This document shows positions 21,743 through 29,544 of a DNA stretch of 30,243 bases, piece by piece. Position 1 is the stretch's first letter; every line of letters begins with the position of its first letter. The stretch lies in NCBI GenBank assembly GCA_027296385.1, contig JAPUJD010000334.1, forward strand, positions 1 to 30,243. Direction: 5' to 3'. Source of the stretch: Acidobacteriota bacterium. Its GTDB lineage: Bacteria > Acidobacteriota > Thermoanaerobaculia > Multivoradales > JAHEKO01. The notes below the pieces were generated by a model, which made no database searches, was not told the DNA's origin, and was given only the letters and a program-made list of their open reading frames with translations. The translations under genes and the position numbers were made by a program.

Positions 21743-23827
21743 ATGCAAGTGGATAGCTCTGACAAGATCCGCAATCTGGCGATTGCGGGCCACAGCGGCA
21801 CCGGCAAGACAACCCTCGCCAGCGCGCTCTTGTACACCTCCGGCGTAGTCAACCGGCTCACCAAGACCGAGGACGGCGGCACCACGACTGACTTCGACGA
21901 GGAAGAGATCCACCGCGGCATTTCGATCGGCGTGGCGCCCTGCGCCGTGCCCTGGAATCAGCACAAGCTCAATCTCCTCGACTGTCCGGGCTATGCCATG
22001 TTCTTGACCGATACCGAGGCGGCGATCCGAGCGACGGACGCCATGCTGCTGTGCGTCGACGGCGCCTCCGGCGTCGAGGTCGTCACCGAAAAGGTCTGGG
22101 ACTACGCCGCCGAGATCGCCCAGCCGGTTCTGATCAACCTCACCAAGATGGACCGCGAGCGCGCAACTCTCGACGGTGCCCTGGCGAGCCTGCAGGAGCG
22201 CTTCGGCCGCGAGGTGATGCCGATTCAGTTGCCCATCGGCAGCGAGCACGATTTCTCGGGCGTCATCGACTTGGTTAGCGGCAAAGCGTACAACTACGAC
22301 CTGGACGGCGCCGGTAAGGCCGGTCCCACCGACGTCCCGGAGGAGATGGCGGATGAGGTCGAGGAGTGGCGCAACAAGCTCATCGAGATGGTGGCGGAGT
22401 CGAGCGAAGAGCTGCTCGAGAAGTACTTCGAAGAAGGCGATCTGTCACAGGAGGACCTCATCTCGGGCCTGCGCCGTGCCATCCGCCGCCGCCGGCTCTT
22501 CCCCGTGACCCTCTCCTCCCTGGCCCACGGGAGGGGTAACTCGGCCCTGCTGGACGCCATCGTCGACCTCATGCCGACGCCGCTCGAGCGCGCGCCCTTC
22601 CCGGCGACGAATATCGGGGGCGAGGACCTCGAGATCGAGCCCGATGCGAACGGCCCGATGGCGGCGCTCGTGTTCAAGACCCTCAGTGATCCGTTCGCCG
22701 GCAAGATCACCCTGCTCCGCGTGGTCAGCGGCGAGATCGCCGGCGACGCGACGACATGGAACACGCGCGCCGAGCAGAGCGAGAGGCTGGGCGGGGTCCA
22801 CGTCATGCAGGGCAAGACCGGTAGCACGATCCCCAAGCTCGTGACCGGCGACATCGGCGGTGTGTCGAAGCTCAAGCACGCCCAGACCGGGGATACCCTC
22901 TGCGACAAGAACCGGCCCATCCACCTCGGCTGGATCCACGTCGCCGAGCCCGCCATTACCTTCGCCATCGAGCCCAAGTCGAAGGGCGACGAGGAGAAGA
23001 TCGGCGATGCCCTCCACCGCCTGCAGGAGGAGGACCTCGCACTGAAGGCGGGCCGCGACCCCGAGACCGGCGAGTTCCTGCTCTCCGGCCAGGGCCAGCT
23101 GCATGTCGAGATCACGGTTGCCAAGCTCCACAACCGCTTCCATGTCGACGTCGTGCTGCATCCACCGCGGATCCCCTACCGCGAGACCATTCGCCGAAAG
23201 GCGAACGGCCACGGGCGGCACAAGAAGCAAAGCGGCGGCCGCGGCCAGTTCGCCGACTGCAAGATCACGGTCGAGCCGCTGGCCCACGGCGAGGACTTCG
23301 AGTTTGTGGACGAGATCTTCGGCGGCTCGATTCCGCAAAGCTACCGGCCGGCGGTCGAGAAGGGCATCCAAGAAGCGCGCGCGCGCGGCTTCCTGGCCGG
23401 ATACAAGATGGTCGACTTCAAGGTCCGGCTGACCGACGGGAAGTACCATGACGTCGATTCCTCCGAGCTGGCCTTCAAAATCGCCGGGTCGTTGGCCTTC
23501 AAGGACGCCGTGGCGAAGGCCGCGCCGACCCTCATGGAGCCAATGATGAAGATAGAGGTGACGGTCGATGAGGAGGTGATGGGCGACATCATGAGCGACC
23601 TCTCACAGCGCCGCGGCCGACCTCAGGGCGTCGAAGCCAACGGCAGCACGCAGACGGTCACCGCCATCGTGCCGATGGCCGAGATGCTCTCCTACGCGCC
23701 GGCGCTCAACTCGATCACCCAGGGCAAGGGCAGCTTCCACATGGAGTTCTCGAGCTACGAGGAGATGCCCGCCAACGTCGCGCAGAAGGTGGTCGAAGCG
23801 GCGAACCGGAAGAAGGAAGAGGATTAG
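21743..23827 (+). CDS. EF-G paralog (EF-G2-like translational GTPase)
   Basis: This 694-residue protein has the full five-domain EF-G layout, but its GTP-binding motifs match the EF-G2-like paralog group rather than canonical FusA. The P-loop is GHSGTGKT (16-23) instead of AHIDAGKT. The switch II motif is DCPGY (about 80-84) instead of DTPGH, so the catalytic histidine is a tyrosine. G4 reads TKMD instead of NKMD. The switch I part EEEIHRGISI is kept. Domains III-V are recognisable by LSGQGQLHVEI, by domain IV with HKKQSGGRGQFADCKI, and by a C-terminal SYAPALNSITQGKGSFHMEF. Loss of the catalytic histidine suggests slow GTPase activity and a role other than routine translocation. It stands alone, not next to rpsL/rpsG. 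Confidence 0.88.
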   Translation: MQVDSSDKIRNLAIAGHSGTGKTTLASALLYTSGVVNRLTKTEDGGTTTDFDEEEIHRGISIGVAPCAVPWNQHKLNLLDCPGYAMFLTDTEAAIRATDAMLLCVDGASGVEVVTEKVWDYAAEIAQPVLINLTKMDRERATLDGALASLQERFGREVMPIQLPIGSEHDFSGVIDLVSGKAYNYDLDGAGKAGPTDVPEEMADEVEEWRNKLIEMVAESSEELLEKYFEEGDLSQEDLISGLRRAIRRRRLFPVTLSSLAHGRGNSALLDAIVDLMPTPLERAPFPATNIGGEDLEIEPDANGPMAALVFKTLSDPFAGKITLLRVVSGEIAGDATTWNTRAEQSERLGGVHVMQGKTGSTIPKLVTGDIGGVSKLKHAQTGDTLCDKNRPIHLGWIHVAEPAITFAIEPKSKGDEEKIGDALHRLQEEDLALKAGRDPETGEFLLSGQGQLHVEITVAKLHNRFHVDVVLHPPRIPYRETIRRKANGHGRHKKQSGGRGQFADCKITVEPLAHGEDFEFVDEIFGGSIPQSYRPAVEKGIQEARARGFLAGYKMVDFKVRLTDGKYHDVDSSELAFKIAGSLAFKDAVAKAAPTLMEPMMKIEVTVDEEVMGDIMSDLSQRRGRPQGVEANGSTQTVTAIVPMAEMLSYAPALNSITQGKGSFHMEFSSYEEMPANVAQKVVEAANRKKEED

Positions 23828-23833
23828 TCGGGA

Positions 23834-25366
23834 CTACTCACCATGGTCGTCCTTCTCTCCACTCGTGTTGCCGGCTCGGGCCGAGCGAGCGAGACCGAGA
23901 AGACTGGCCGCACGCCGGGGAGTGCGCTCGAGCTGCTGGTGGAACACGGCTGCCGCCTCCTGGTGGTGCCCGAGGCCTAGGAGCACCTCGCCCAGAAGCT
24001 CGAGGCTCGGCTTGACGATCCGGGGCGGACCGAACATGTAGGGCAGCTCGGCCTCGGCCGCCACCGCCTCTTCGAGCCTGGCGACGGCGCCTCCAGGATT
24101 ACCTGGCAGGAGACTCAACCCCTCGAGCTCCAGAGCCAGAATCGACGCCACCCGGCCGAAGCTCACGCCGCCGTGTCCGCCCGCGCTCGAGATTGATCCG
24201 AGCTCCTCGACGGCTCGGCGCAGCGCCTCACCGTCGCCACGATGATGGGCTGCCAGCCCGCCGACGAAGATGGCGTTGTGGAGGCCCTCCTCGGGACTCG
24301 TTGCCGTAACGGTCAGCGGCTCATCCCAGGCCCTAGCGTCGATCACGAAGCCCGCATCCATCGTCGAGCGGTGCCAGCGCACGCGACTGTCGTCAGGCTC
24401 GGTGTCGCTGGCGCGGCACGCTTCCAGCACCTCGCGCGCCTCGGCGTGGCGACCCTGTTGCAGCAAGGCGTACTGGAGCCAAAAGGGATAATGACCGCAC
24501 AGACGTGGCGGCTGCCCTCGTCCCGCGAAGCCCTCGTTTTGTACCCGGCTGGCAACGGTATTGGCGTCGACGGCGTCCTGCCAGAGACCGAGGGCGACGA
24601 AGATGTGGGAGGTCATGTGCTGGGCGTGAGCGGCGGCCGGGGCGATCTTGGCGTAGGCACTTGCCATCGGCAGGCCGAGCGGGGCGTGAATCGGGTCATC
24701 GTAGGAATGGATGAGGTAGTGCGCCGCGCCGGGGTGCTGCTTGTTATGGTCCCACACCGTGTCGGCGACGGCGGCGGCGCGCATGTAGGTGGCGAAATCA
24801 CGCCCGTCGTGGGCCGAGCCCAAAATGGCCAGTGAGTAGAAGGCCGTTGCCTCGTCGTCGTCCGGATAGGTCTGGTGCAGCCGCCGCATGGCGTCCAGGT
24901 AGAGACCGTCGCGCTCCTCCTTGGGAAGCTCGGAGGTGGAGTGCGTCGTCCCGTACAGGATTTCGACGGCATCGAGGTAGGCCGCCTCGCGCTCAGTCCC
25001 GGCCTTGTGCCGGCGCCTCTCGGGTGAGGGCGCCAGTTTGCCAAGGGCTCGCCGTCCTGCTTCGGAGTCCTGCTGCATCCAGAGCGGATGGTTGTAGGTC
25101 ATCGCCTCGCCCCAGTAGGCAAGCGCGAAGCTGGGATCGATCCGCTGAGCTCGAGAGAAGGAGCCGGCAGCCTCCTCGTACTCGAAGTTGTGCAGGTAGA
25201 GCACGCCCTCGATGAAGTCCTCTTGGGCAGCGGCAGCCCCGGAGTTTGGAAACGAGATCTCGCCCAGGAGTTGCCCGGGAACTGGCGCAGTATGCAGAGC
25301 GATCAAAAGGAAAAAGACTCCAGGTGGGGCCAAGCGGTTCCGACCGGTAGGGGTTGTGCGTTCCAT
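23834..25366 (-). CDS. Exported TPR protein with conserved histidine-rich core
   Basis: This is a 510-residue protein with an N-terminal hydrophobic signal-like segment (about residues 14-31) and helical TPR repeats starting with FIEGVLYLHNFEYEEAAGSF (51-70) and IDPSFALAYWGEAMTYNHPLW. The central block H211-PGAAHYLIHSYDDPIHAP followed by AYAKIAPAAAHAQHMTSHIF contains H211, H216, H220, H227, H247, H250 and H254. I recognise this block as conserved across a widespread uncharacterised TPR-type family. Several histidines at helical spacing could bind a metal or haem, but this is inference. A further TPR lies near the C-terminus (EVLLGLGHHQEAAAVFHQQL). GAGGAGG precedes the ATG at 25366. The 3' end faces the EF-G paralog with a six-base gap. 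Function is unknown. Confidence 0.8.
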   Translation of the reverse strand: MERTTPTGRNRLAPPGVFFLLIALHTAPVPGQLLGEISFPNSGAAAAQEDFIEGVLYLHNFEYEEAAGSFSRAQRIDPSFALAYWGEAMTYNHPLWMQQDSEAGRRALGKLAPSPERRRHKAGTEREAAYLDAVEILYGTTHSTSELPKEERDGLYLDAMRRLHQTYPDDDEATAFYSLAILGSAHDGRDFATYMRAAAVADTVWDHNKQHPGAAHYLIHSYDDPIHAPLGLPMASAYAKIAPAAAHAQHMTSHIFVALGLWQDAVDANTVASRVQNEGFAGRGQPPRLCGHYPFWLQYALLQQGRHAEAREVLEACRASDTEPDDSRVRWHRSTMDAGFVIDARAWDEPLTVTATSPEEGLHNAIFVGGLAAHHRGDGEALRRAVEELGSISSAGGHGGVSFGRVASILALELEGLSLLPGNPGGAVARLEEAVAAEAELPYMFGPPRIVKPSLELLGEVLLGLGHHQEAAAVFHQQLERTPRRAASLLGLARSARAGNTSGEKDDHGE

Positions 25367-25441
25367 AGTCGCGCCTCCTCGGGTTTGGTGTACCGAGTCT
25401 ACCTCCCTACTCGCCCTCGGGTCTCCTCCGTCGCAGACGGC

Positions 25442-25457
25442 CTAGCAGCCCGTGGCA
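25442..25457 (+). repeat. Dispersed intergenic repeat, copy C (truncated)
   Basis: CTAGCAGCCCGTGGCA matches copy A at 5032-5047 exactly over 16 bases. The following sequence diverges. It lies between the TPR gene start and the rplQ terminator, about 13 bases from the start of that terminator's A-rich flank. Confidence 0.6.
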
Positions 25458-25470
25458 GAAGGAGGATACG

Positions 25471-25505
25471 GCAACAAGAAAACGCCCGGCACAAAGGCCG
25501 GGCGT
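25471..25505 (-). terminator. Rho-independent terminator of the ribosomal operon
   Basis: On the minus strand, ACGCCCGGC and GCCGGGCGT (25497-25505 and 25482-25490) form a perfect nine-base-pair GC-rich stem with a six-base loop. The T-rich run TTTTCTTGTTGC follows at 25471-25484. It begins 28 bases after the rplQ stop and closes the operon that includes rpoA and rplQ. Confidence 0.88.
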
Positions 25506-25532
25506 CGGTGGGTGTCTCGGTTGCTATGAGAC

Positions 25533-25898
25533 TCAGTCGTCGGATTTCTCGACCAGCTCGAGGATCGCCATCTCGGCACCGTCGCCCTTGCGATGGCCGA
25601 GCTTGATGATCCGGGTGTAGCCGCCCGGGCGCTCGGCGAATCGCGGCGAGATGGTGTCGAAGAGCCGCTTCACGTCGGAGCGATCAGGCAGCCAGCGGCG
25701 GACCCTGCGGCGGGCGTGCACGGTATCCTTCTTGCCCTGGGTGATCATCTTCTCGGCGATCGGCCTCAGTGCCTTGGCCTTGGTCAGCGTGGTACGGATG
25801 CTCTCGTGTTGCACCAGCGATGCTAGCTGGTTGCGAAACATGGCCGTCCGGTGAGCCGTCGTGCGACCCAGTTTGTGGCCGCGAACGTTGTGACGCAT
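25533..25898 (-). CDS. rplQ: 50S ribosomal protein L17 (bL17)
   Basis: This 121-residue protein starts with MRHNVRGHKLGRTTAHR, the conserved bL17 N-terminus, followed by MFRNQLASLVQHESIRTTLTKAKALRP and RIIKLGHRKGDGAEMAILEL. It is the last gene of the alpha operon, 12 bases after rpoA, with a terminator downstream. The short C-terminal tail (VEKSDD) is within the normal size range. Confidence 0.98.
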   Translation of the reverse strand: MRHNVRGHKLGRTTAHRTAMFRNQLASLVQHESIRTTLTKAKALRPIAEKMITQGKKDTVHARRRVRRWLPDRSDVKRLFDTISPRFAERPGGYTRIIKLGHRKGDGAEMAILELVEKSDD

Positions 25899-25910
25899 GA
25901 TCTCCTTCTC

Positions 25911-26894
25911 CTAGGCGGAAACGCCGTTCTCCACTACCTCGGGCACGTCCATGCCGAGGCGAAGTCCGTGGTGCTCGAGCACTTCCAGCACCTCGTCCAG
26001 GGAACGCTGGCCGAAGTTCTTGGTCTCAAGCATCTCCTTCTCGCTGCGCCGAACGAGATCGCGGAGAGTGTTGATCCGGGCGTTTTTTAGACAGTTGGCG
26101 GCGCGCGCAGTCAGGTCGAGCTCGTCGATGGTCTTCGCCAACAGGCTGTCGATTCCCGACGGCTCGACCGGAGCCTCGACCGGCTCCTCGGCAGCGGCCT
26201 CCTCGGACTCGATGAAGATCGTCAGGTGGTCCTTGAGCAGGGTCGAAGCCAGCGACAGCGCCTCCTCGGGAGCCATGGTGCCGTTGGTCCAGATCTCGAG
26301 AACCAGCCGTTCGTAGTCCGTGGCGCGGCCGACTCTCGCGGCCTCGACGCTGTAGTTGACTCGGCGTACAGGCGAGTGCGAGGAGTCGAGTGGAATCCAC
26401 CCGATGCCCATGCTCTCGTCGAAGTTCTGCTCGGCACTGACGTAGCCGCGGCCGTTGCGCACTTGGGCTGCCAGCTTGAGGTGGCCCTCCTCGTTGATCG
26501 TCGCGATCGGAGCGTCGAGATCACAGACCTCGACCTGCGAATCACCGACTAGCTGTCCTGCGGTCACCTCTTTCGGTCCCTCGATGTCGAGGCTCACGAT
26601 CTTGGCCTCATCCGAGTGCAAGCGGATCGGTATCTGCTTGAGGTTGAGGGTGAGCTCGGTCATGTCCTGGACGACGCCCGGGATCGAGGAGAACTCGTGC
26701 AGCACGCCCTCTAGCTGGACGGCAGTGATCGCCGCGCCTTCGATCGACGACAGCAGGCAGCGCCGTAAGGCGTTACCGACGGTCGTCGCGAAACCACGTT
26801 CAAACGGCTGAGCCGAAAAGAGCCCGTAGGTCGCGGACAACGTCTCGTGGTCTACTTCCACGCGCTGGGGGCGCTGAAATCCCTTCCATAACAT
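25911..26894 (-). CDS. rpoA: RNA polymerase alpha subunit
   Basis: This 327-residue alpha subunit nucleates polymerase assembly and contacts UP elements and activators. The N-terminal dimerisation domain has FERGFATTVGNALRRCLLSS and VLHEFSSIPGVVQDMTELTLNLK. An acidic Pro/Glu linker (about 231-246) leads to the C-terminal domain from about 250. The DNA-binding residues include R264, N267 and C268 in RAANCLK and the NFGQRSLDEV turn. The residue matching E. coli K298 is an arginine (R297). AAGGAG precedes the ATG. It lies 62 bases after rpsD in the usual alpha operon order. Confidence 0.98.
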   Translation of the reverse strand: MLWKGFQRPQRVEVDHETLSATYGLFSAQPFERGFATTVGNALRRCLLSSIEGAAITAVQLEGVLHEFSSIPGVVQDMTELTLNLKQIPIRLHSDEAKIVSLDIEGPKEVTAGQLVGDSQVEVCDLDAPIATINEEGHLKLAAQVRNGRGYVSAEQNFDESMGIGWIPLDSSHSPVRRVNYSVEAARVGRATDYERLVLEIWTNGTMAPEEALSLASTLLKDHLTIFIESEEAAAEEPVEAPVEPSGIDSLLAKTIDELDLTARAANCLKNARINTLRDLVRRSEKEMLETKNFGQRSLDEVLEVLEHHGLRLGMDVPEVVENGVSA

Positions 26895-26956
26895 CGTTCA
26901 CTACTCCTTGTCGATTGCCGAGCTCGATGGCTCCGCATATGCCACCGATTGGGGCG

Positions 26957-27586
26957 TCAACGGCTGTAGAGCTCTACGATCAGCTGCTCCTCGACGGGCA
27001 GCTTGATGTCCTCTCGGGTCGGCAAGGCGTTGACCTTGCCAGCGAAGTTGTCGATGTCGAGATCCAACCAATCAGGAATACCACGGCCCCTGGCGGACTC
27101 GATACTGGCGCGAATGAAATCGTTCTGGCGACTCTTCTCACGGACCACGATATCCTGCCCCACCCTCAACTGGTAGGAAGGAATCGTGGTCTTGCGGCCG
27201 TCGACCTGGATGTGGCCGTGCCGAACCAGCTGGCGGGCCTGCGAGCGGGACGAGGCGAAACCCAGGTTGAAGACGACGCTGTCGAGCCGGCGCTCGAGCG
27301 TCACGAGCAGGTTCTCACCCGTGACCCCGCGCTTTCTGGCAGCGTCCTTGAAGTAGGTGCGGAATTGCTTCTCGAGCACACCGTATATGCGCTTGACCTT
27401 CTGCTTCTCACGTAGCTGAGGGCCGTAGCCCTGGGGCCGGCGGCCGCGACGCTGGCCGTGCTGACCCGGCGGGTAGGCCCGGCGCTCGATCGCGCACTTC
27501 TCCTTGAAACAGCGGTCGCCCTTGAGGAAGAGCTTCATTCGCTCGCGTCGGCAAAGCCGGCAAACAGGTCCTGTGTAACGTGCCAT
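26957..27586 (-). CDS. rpsD: 30S ribosomal protein S4 (uS4), zinc-binding form
   Basis: This is a 209-residue primary 16S rRNA binder. The N-terminus MARYTGPVCRLCRRE has four cysteines, C9, C12, C26 and C31, the pattern of the zinc-containing (C+) form. The S4 RNA-binding domain is seen as LERRLDSVVFNLGFASSRSQARQLV. The C-terminus ends LPVEEQLIVELYSR, which is typical. In characterised alpha operons S4 represses translation of the operon. No such mRNA target could be recognised here. The start follows GGAGAAG. Confidence 0.98.
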   Translation of the reverse strand: MARYTGPVCRLCRRERMKLFLKGDRCFKEKCAIERRAYPPGQHGQRRGRRPQGYGPQLREKQKVKRIYGVLEKQFRTYFKDAARKRGVTGENLLVTLERRLDSVVFNLGFASSRSQARQLVRHGHIQVDGRKTTIPSYQLRVGQDIVVREKSRQNDFIRASIESARGRGIPDWLDLDIDNFAGKVNALPTREDIKLPVEEQLIVELYSR

Positions 27587-27617
27587 TTGGTCTTCTCCTC
27601 TACGTCCTCACCAGGAC

Positions 27618-28016
27618 CTACACGCGCCGCCGCTTGGGTGGCCGGCAACCGTTGTGGGGGATTGGCGTCACGTCGCGAATCGACTTGACCCGCATGCCGC
27701 TGGCCGCCAGCGCTCGGACCGCCGACTCCCGACCGCCTCCGGGCCCGGTGATCTGGACGTCGACCGTCCGCATCCCGAGGTCGCGCGCCGTCTGAGCGGC
27801 GTTCTGAGCCGCGACCTGCGCCGCGAAGGGCGTGCCCTTGCGCGACCCCTTGAAGCCAATCTTGCCCGCCGACGACCAGGCCACGACATTGCCCTCGGGG
27901 TCCGCGATCGTGATCAGCGTATTGTTGAACGTCGCCTTGATATGCGCTACGCCATGTGGCACGAGGCGCTTCTCCTTCTTGCGACGGTCCTTCTTTCCAC
28001 TCTTTGCTTTCGCCAT
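27618..28016 (-). CDS. rpsK: 30S ribosomal protein S11 (uS11)
   Basis: This is a 132-residue platform protein of the small subunit. After a basic N-terminus (KAKSGKKDRRKKEKRLVPHG) come HIKATFNNTLITIADPEGNVVAWSSAG, GFKGSRKGTPFAAQ, ITGPGGGRESAVRAL and the highly conserved end IRDVTPIPHNGCRPPKRRRV. It starts ten bases after the rpsM stop. Confidence 0.98.
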   Translation of the reverse strand: MAKAKSGKKDRRKKEKRLVPHGVAHIKATFNNTLITIADPEGNVVAWSSAGKIGFKGSRKGTPFAAQVAAQNAAQTARDLGMRTVDVQITGPGGGRESAVRALAASGMRVKSIRDVTPIPHNGCRPPKRRRV

Positions 28017-28026
28017 GACTCAGCTC

Positions 28027-28407
28027 CTACTTCGAAACCTTCTTCTTGCCCGCGACAGCCGTCCGACGAGGACCCTTGCGGCTGCGTGCGTTGGTGTGCG
28101 TGCGCTGACCGCGCACGGGTAGCCCACGACGATGACGAACACCTCGGTAGCTGCCGATCTCTATCAACCGCTTGATGTTCTCGGCTACAACCCGACGTAG
28201 ATCACCTTCGACGGCTCCCTGCTCCTGGATGACTTCGCGGATCTTGCGTGCCTCATCCTCGGTGAGATCCTTGACCTTGGTGACCTCGTCGACGCCGACC
28301 TTGGCCAGGATCGACTTCGACCGGGTACGACCGATGCCGTAGATGTAGGTCAAAGCGACCCAGACTTGTTTGGCTGGCGGTAGATCGACTCCTGCTATGC
28401 GTGCCAT
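28027..28407 (-). CDS. rpsM: 30S ribosomal protein S13 (uS13)
   Basis: This is a 126-residue head protein of the small subunit that contacts the P-site tRNA and S19. The start is ATG 28407 (MARIAGVDLPPAKQVWVALTYIYGIG). An in-frame ATG 42 bases upstream belongs to the end of rpmJ sequence. The helix-two-turn-helix region is IGRTRSKSILAKVGVDE. The basic C-terminus reads RHRRGLPVRGQRTHTNARSRKGPRRTAVAGKKK. It lies seven bases after rpmJ. Confidence 0.98.
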   Translation of the reverse strand: MARIAGVDLPPAKQVWVALTYIYGIGRTRSKSILAKVGVDEVTKVKDLTEDEARKIREVIQEQGAVEGDLRRVVAENIKRLIEIGSYRGVRHRRGLPVRGQRTHTNARSRKGPRRTAVAGKKKVSK

Positions 28408-28414
28408 CTTTCGA

Positions 28415-28528
28415 CTACCCCTGACGCTGCTTATGCTTCGGGTTTTCACAGATCACTCTCACCACCCCATGGCGGCGGATGATCTTGCACTTCGTACACA
28501 TCTTCTTCACGGAGGATCGCACTTTCAT
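28415..28528 (-). CDS. rpmJ: 50S ribosomal protein L36 (bL36), zinc-binding form
   Basis: This gene is only 37 codons long and easily missed. The translation begins MKVRSSVKKMCTKCKIIRRH and ends VICENPKHKQRQG, a clear bL36. The zinc ligands C11, C14, C27 and H32 are all present, so this is the C+ form, consistent with the zinc form of S4 nearby. GGGAGAA lies just before the ATG. It is in its standard place between infA and rpsM. Confidence 0.97.
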   Translation of the reverse strand: MKVRSSVKKMCTKCKIIRRHGVVRVICENPKHKQRQG

Positions 28529-28539
28529 CAGCGTTCTCC

Positions 28540-28761
28540 CTAACCTTTCAACCGGTAGACGATGCGACCGCGATTGAGATCGTACGGCGACAACTCGACC
28601 CTCACTTTGTCGCCGGGCAGGATCCGGATGAAAAACCTCCGCATCTTGCCCGAGACATGGGCGAGCACCCTGTGTCCGTTCTCGAGCTCCACAGTAAACA
28701 TCGCGTTGGGCAATGGCTCGACGACTGTCGCTTCGACTTCGATTGCATCTTCTTTAGACAA
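28540..28761 (-). CDS. infA: Translation initiation factor IF-1
   Basis: This 73-residue OB-fold protein occupies the ribosomal A site during initiation. It reads SKEDAIEVEATVVEPLPNAM, then FTVELENGHRVLAHVSGKMRRFFIRILPGDKVRVELSPYD, and ends RGRIVYRLKG. The start is a TTG at 28761, because no ATG or GTG occurs upstream in frame at the right place and the family N-terminus aligns there. AGAGG lies at suitable spacing, in the 21-base gap after map. Confidence 0.97.
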   Translation of the reverse strand: MSKEDAIEVEATVVEPLPNAMFTVELENGHRVLAHVSGKMRRFFIRILPGDKVRVELSPYDLNRGRIVYRLKG

Positions 28762-28782
28762 ACCAACTAACCTCTTTCATTC

Positions 28783-29544
28783 TCACGCCGCAACGGAAAA
28801 CTCGGGTCTTCCGAGAACCCGCGGGCCGTCCTGTGTCACCGCCACCGAGAACTCGAAGTGAGCGGAGAGTGATCCATCAGCAGTTCTTGCTGTCCAACCA
28901 TCGGCATCCGTCTTCATCCCAGGACTTCCGGCGTTGACCATCGGCTCGATCGCCAGCACCAAGCCAGGCTCGAGTCGCGGCCCGCGGCCGGCCTTGCCGA
29001 AGTTCGGCACTTGCGGGTCCTCGTGCAACGCGGACCCGATGCCGTGACCGACGAACTCGCGCACGACCGTGAAACCGGCCTGCTCGACTTCGGCCTGAAC
29101 CGCATGGCCGATGTCTGAGAGCCACCCGCCGCTCCGCACCTGACGCACGGCCAGATGCAGCGACCGCTCGGTTACCTCCATCAACCGGCGCGCATCCTCG
29201 GCTACTCGCCCGACAGCGAACGTCCGCGCGGCGTCGCCGTAGTATCCCTTGTAGAGCACCCCGCAATCTACGCCGACGATGTCGCCCTCGACCAGGGCCC
29301 GGTCGTTGGGTATCCCGTGCACGATGACGTCGTTGATCGAAGTGCACAGAGTCGCCGGGAATCCGCGGTAGTTCAGGAAACCCGGCACCCCGCCTGAGCT
29401 GCGGATCAGACCCTCGGCCATGCGGTCGAGTTCGCGAGTCGTGACGCCGGGCTCCACGAGTTCAGCCACTGATTCGAGAACGCTGTGAACGATGGCGTTC
29501 GCTCGATCCATGATGTCGATCTCGCCCAGTGCCTTGAGGACCAT
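28783..29544 (-). CDS. map: Methionine aminopeptidase, type I
   Basis: This 253-residue enzyme removes the initiator methionine from nascent proteins. The pita-bread fold metal ligands are all in place: D93 (VDCG), D104 (GDAARTF), H167 (VGHGIG), E200 (LAIEPM) and E231 (AHFEFSVAV), with H76 in VHGIP. Around E231 the family normally reads EHT, and here EFS replaces it, a small deviation next to a ligand. The ATG overlaps the adk stop by one base and is preceded by GAGGAGG. The gene order secY-adk-map-infA is classic. Confidence 0.97.
   Translation of the reverse strand: MVLKALGEIDIMDRANAIVHSVLESVAELVEPGVTTRELDRMAEGLIRSSGGVPGFLNYRGFPATLCTSINDVIVHGIPNDRALVEGDIVGVDCGVLYKGYYGDAARTFAVGRVAEDARRLMEVTERSLHLAVRQVRSGGWLSDIGHAVQAEVEQAGFTVVREFVGHGIGSALHEDPQVPNFGKAGRGPRLEPGLVLAIEPMVNAGSPGMKTDADGWTARTADGSLSAHFEFSVAVTQDGPRVLGRPEFSVAA

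Noticed and set aside
22445..23449. 334-residue minus-strand frame opposite the EF-G paralog
   Set aside because: It is antisense to conserved EF-G domains. Its composition is typical of an antisense shadow.
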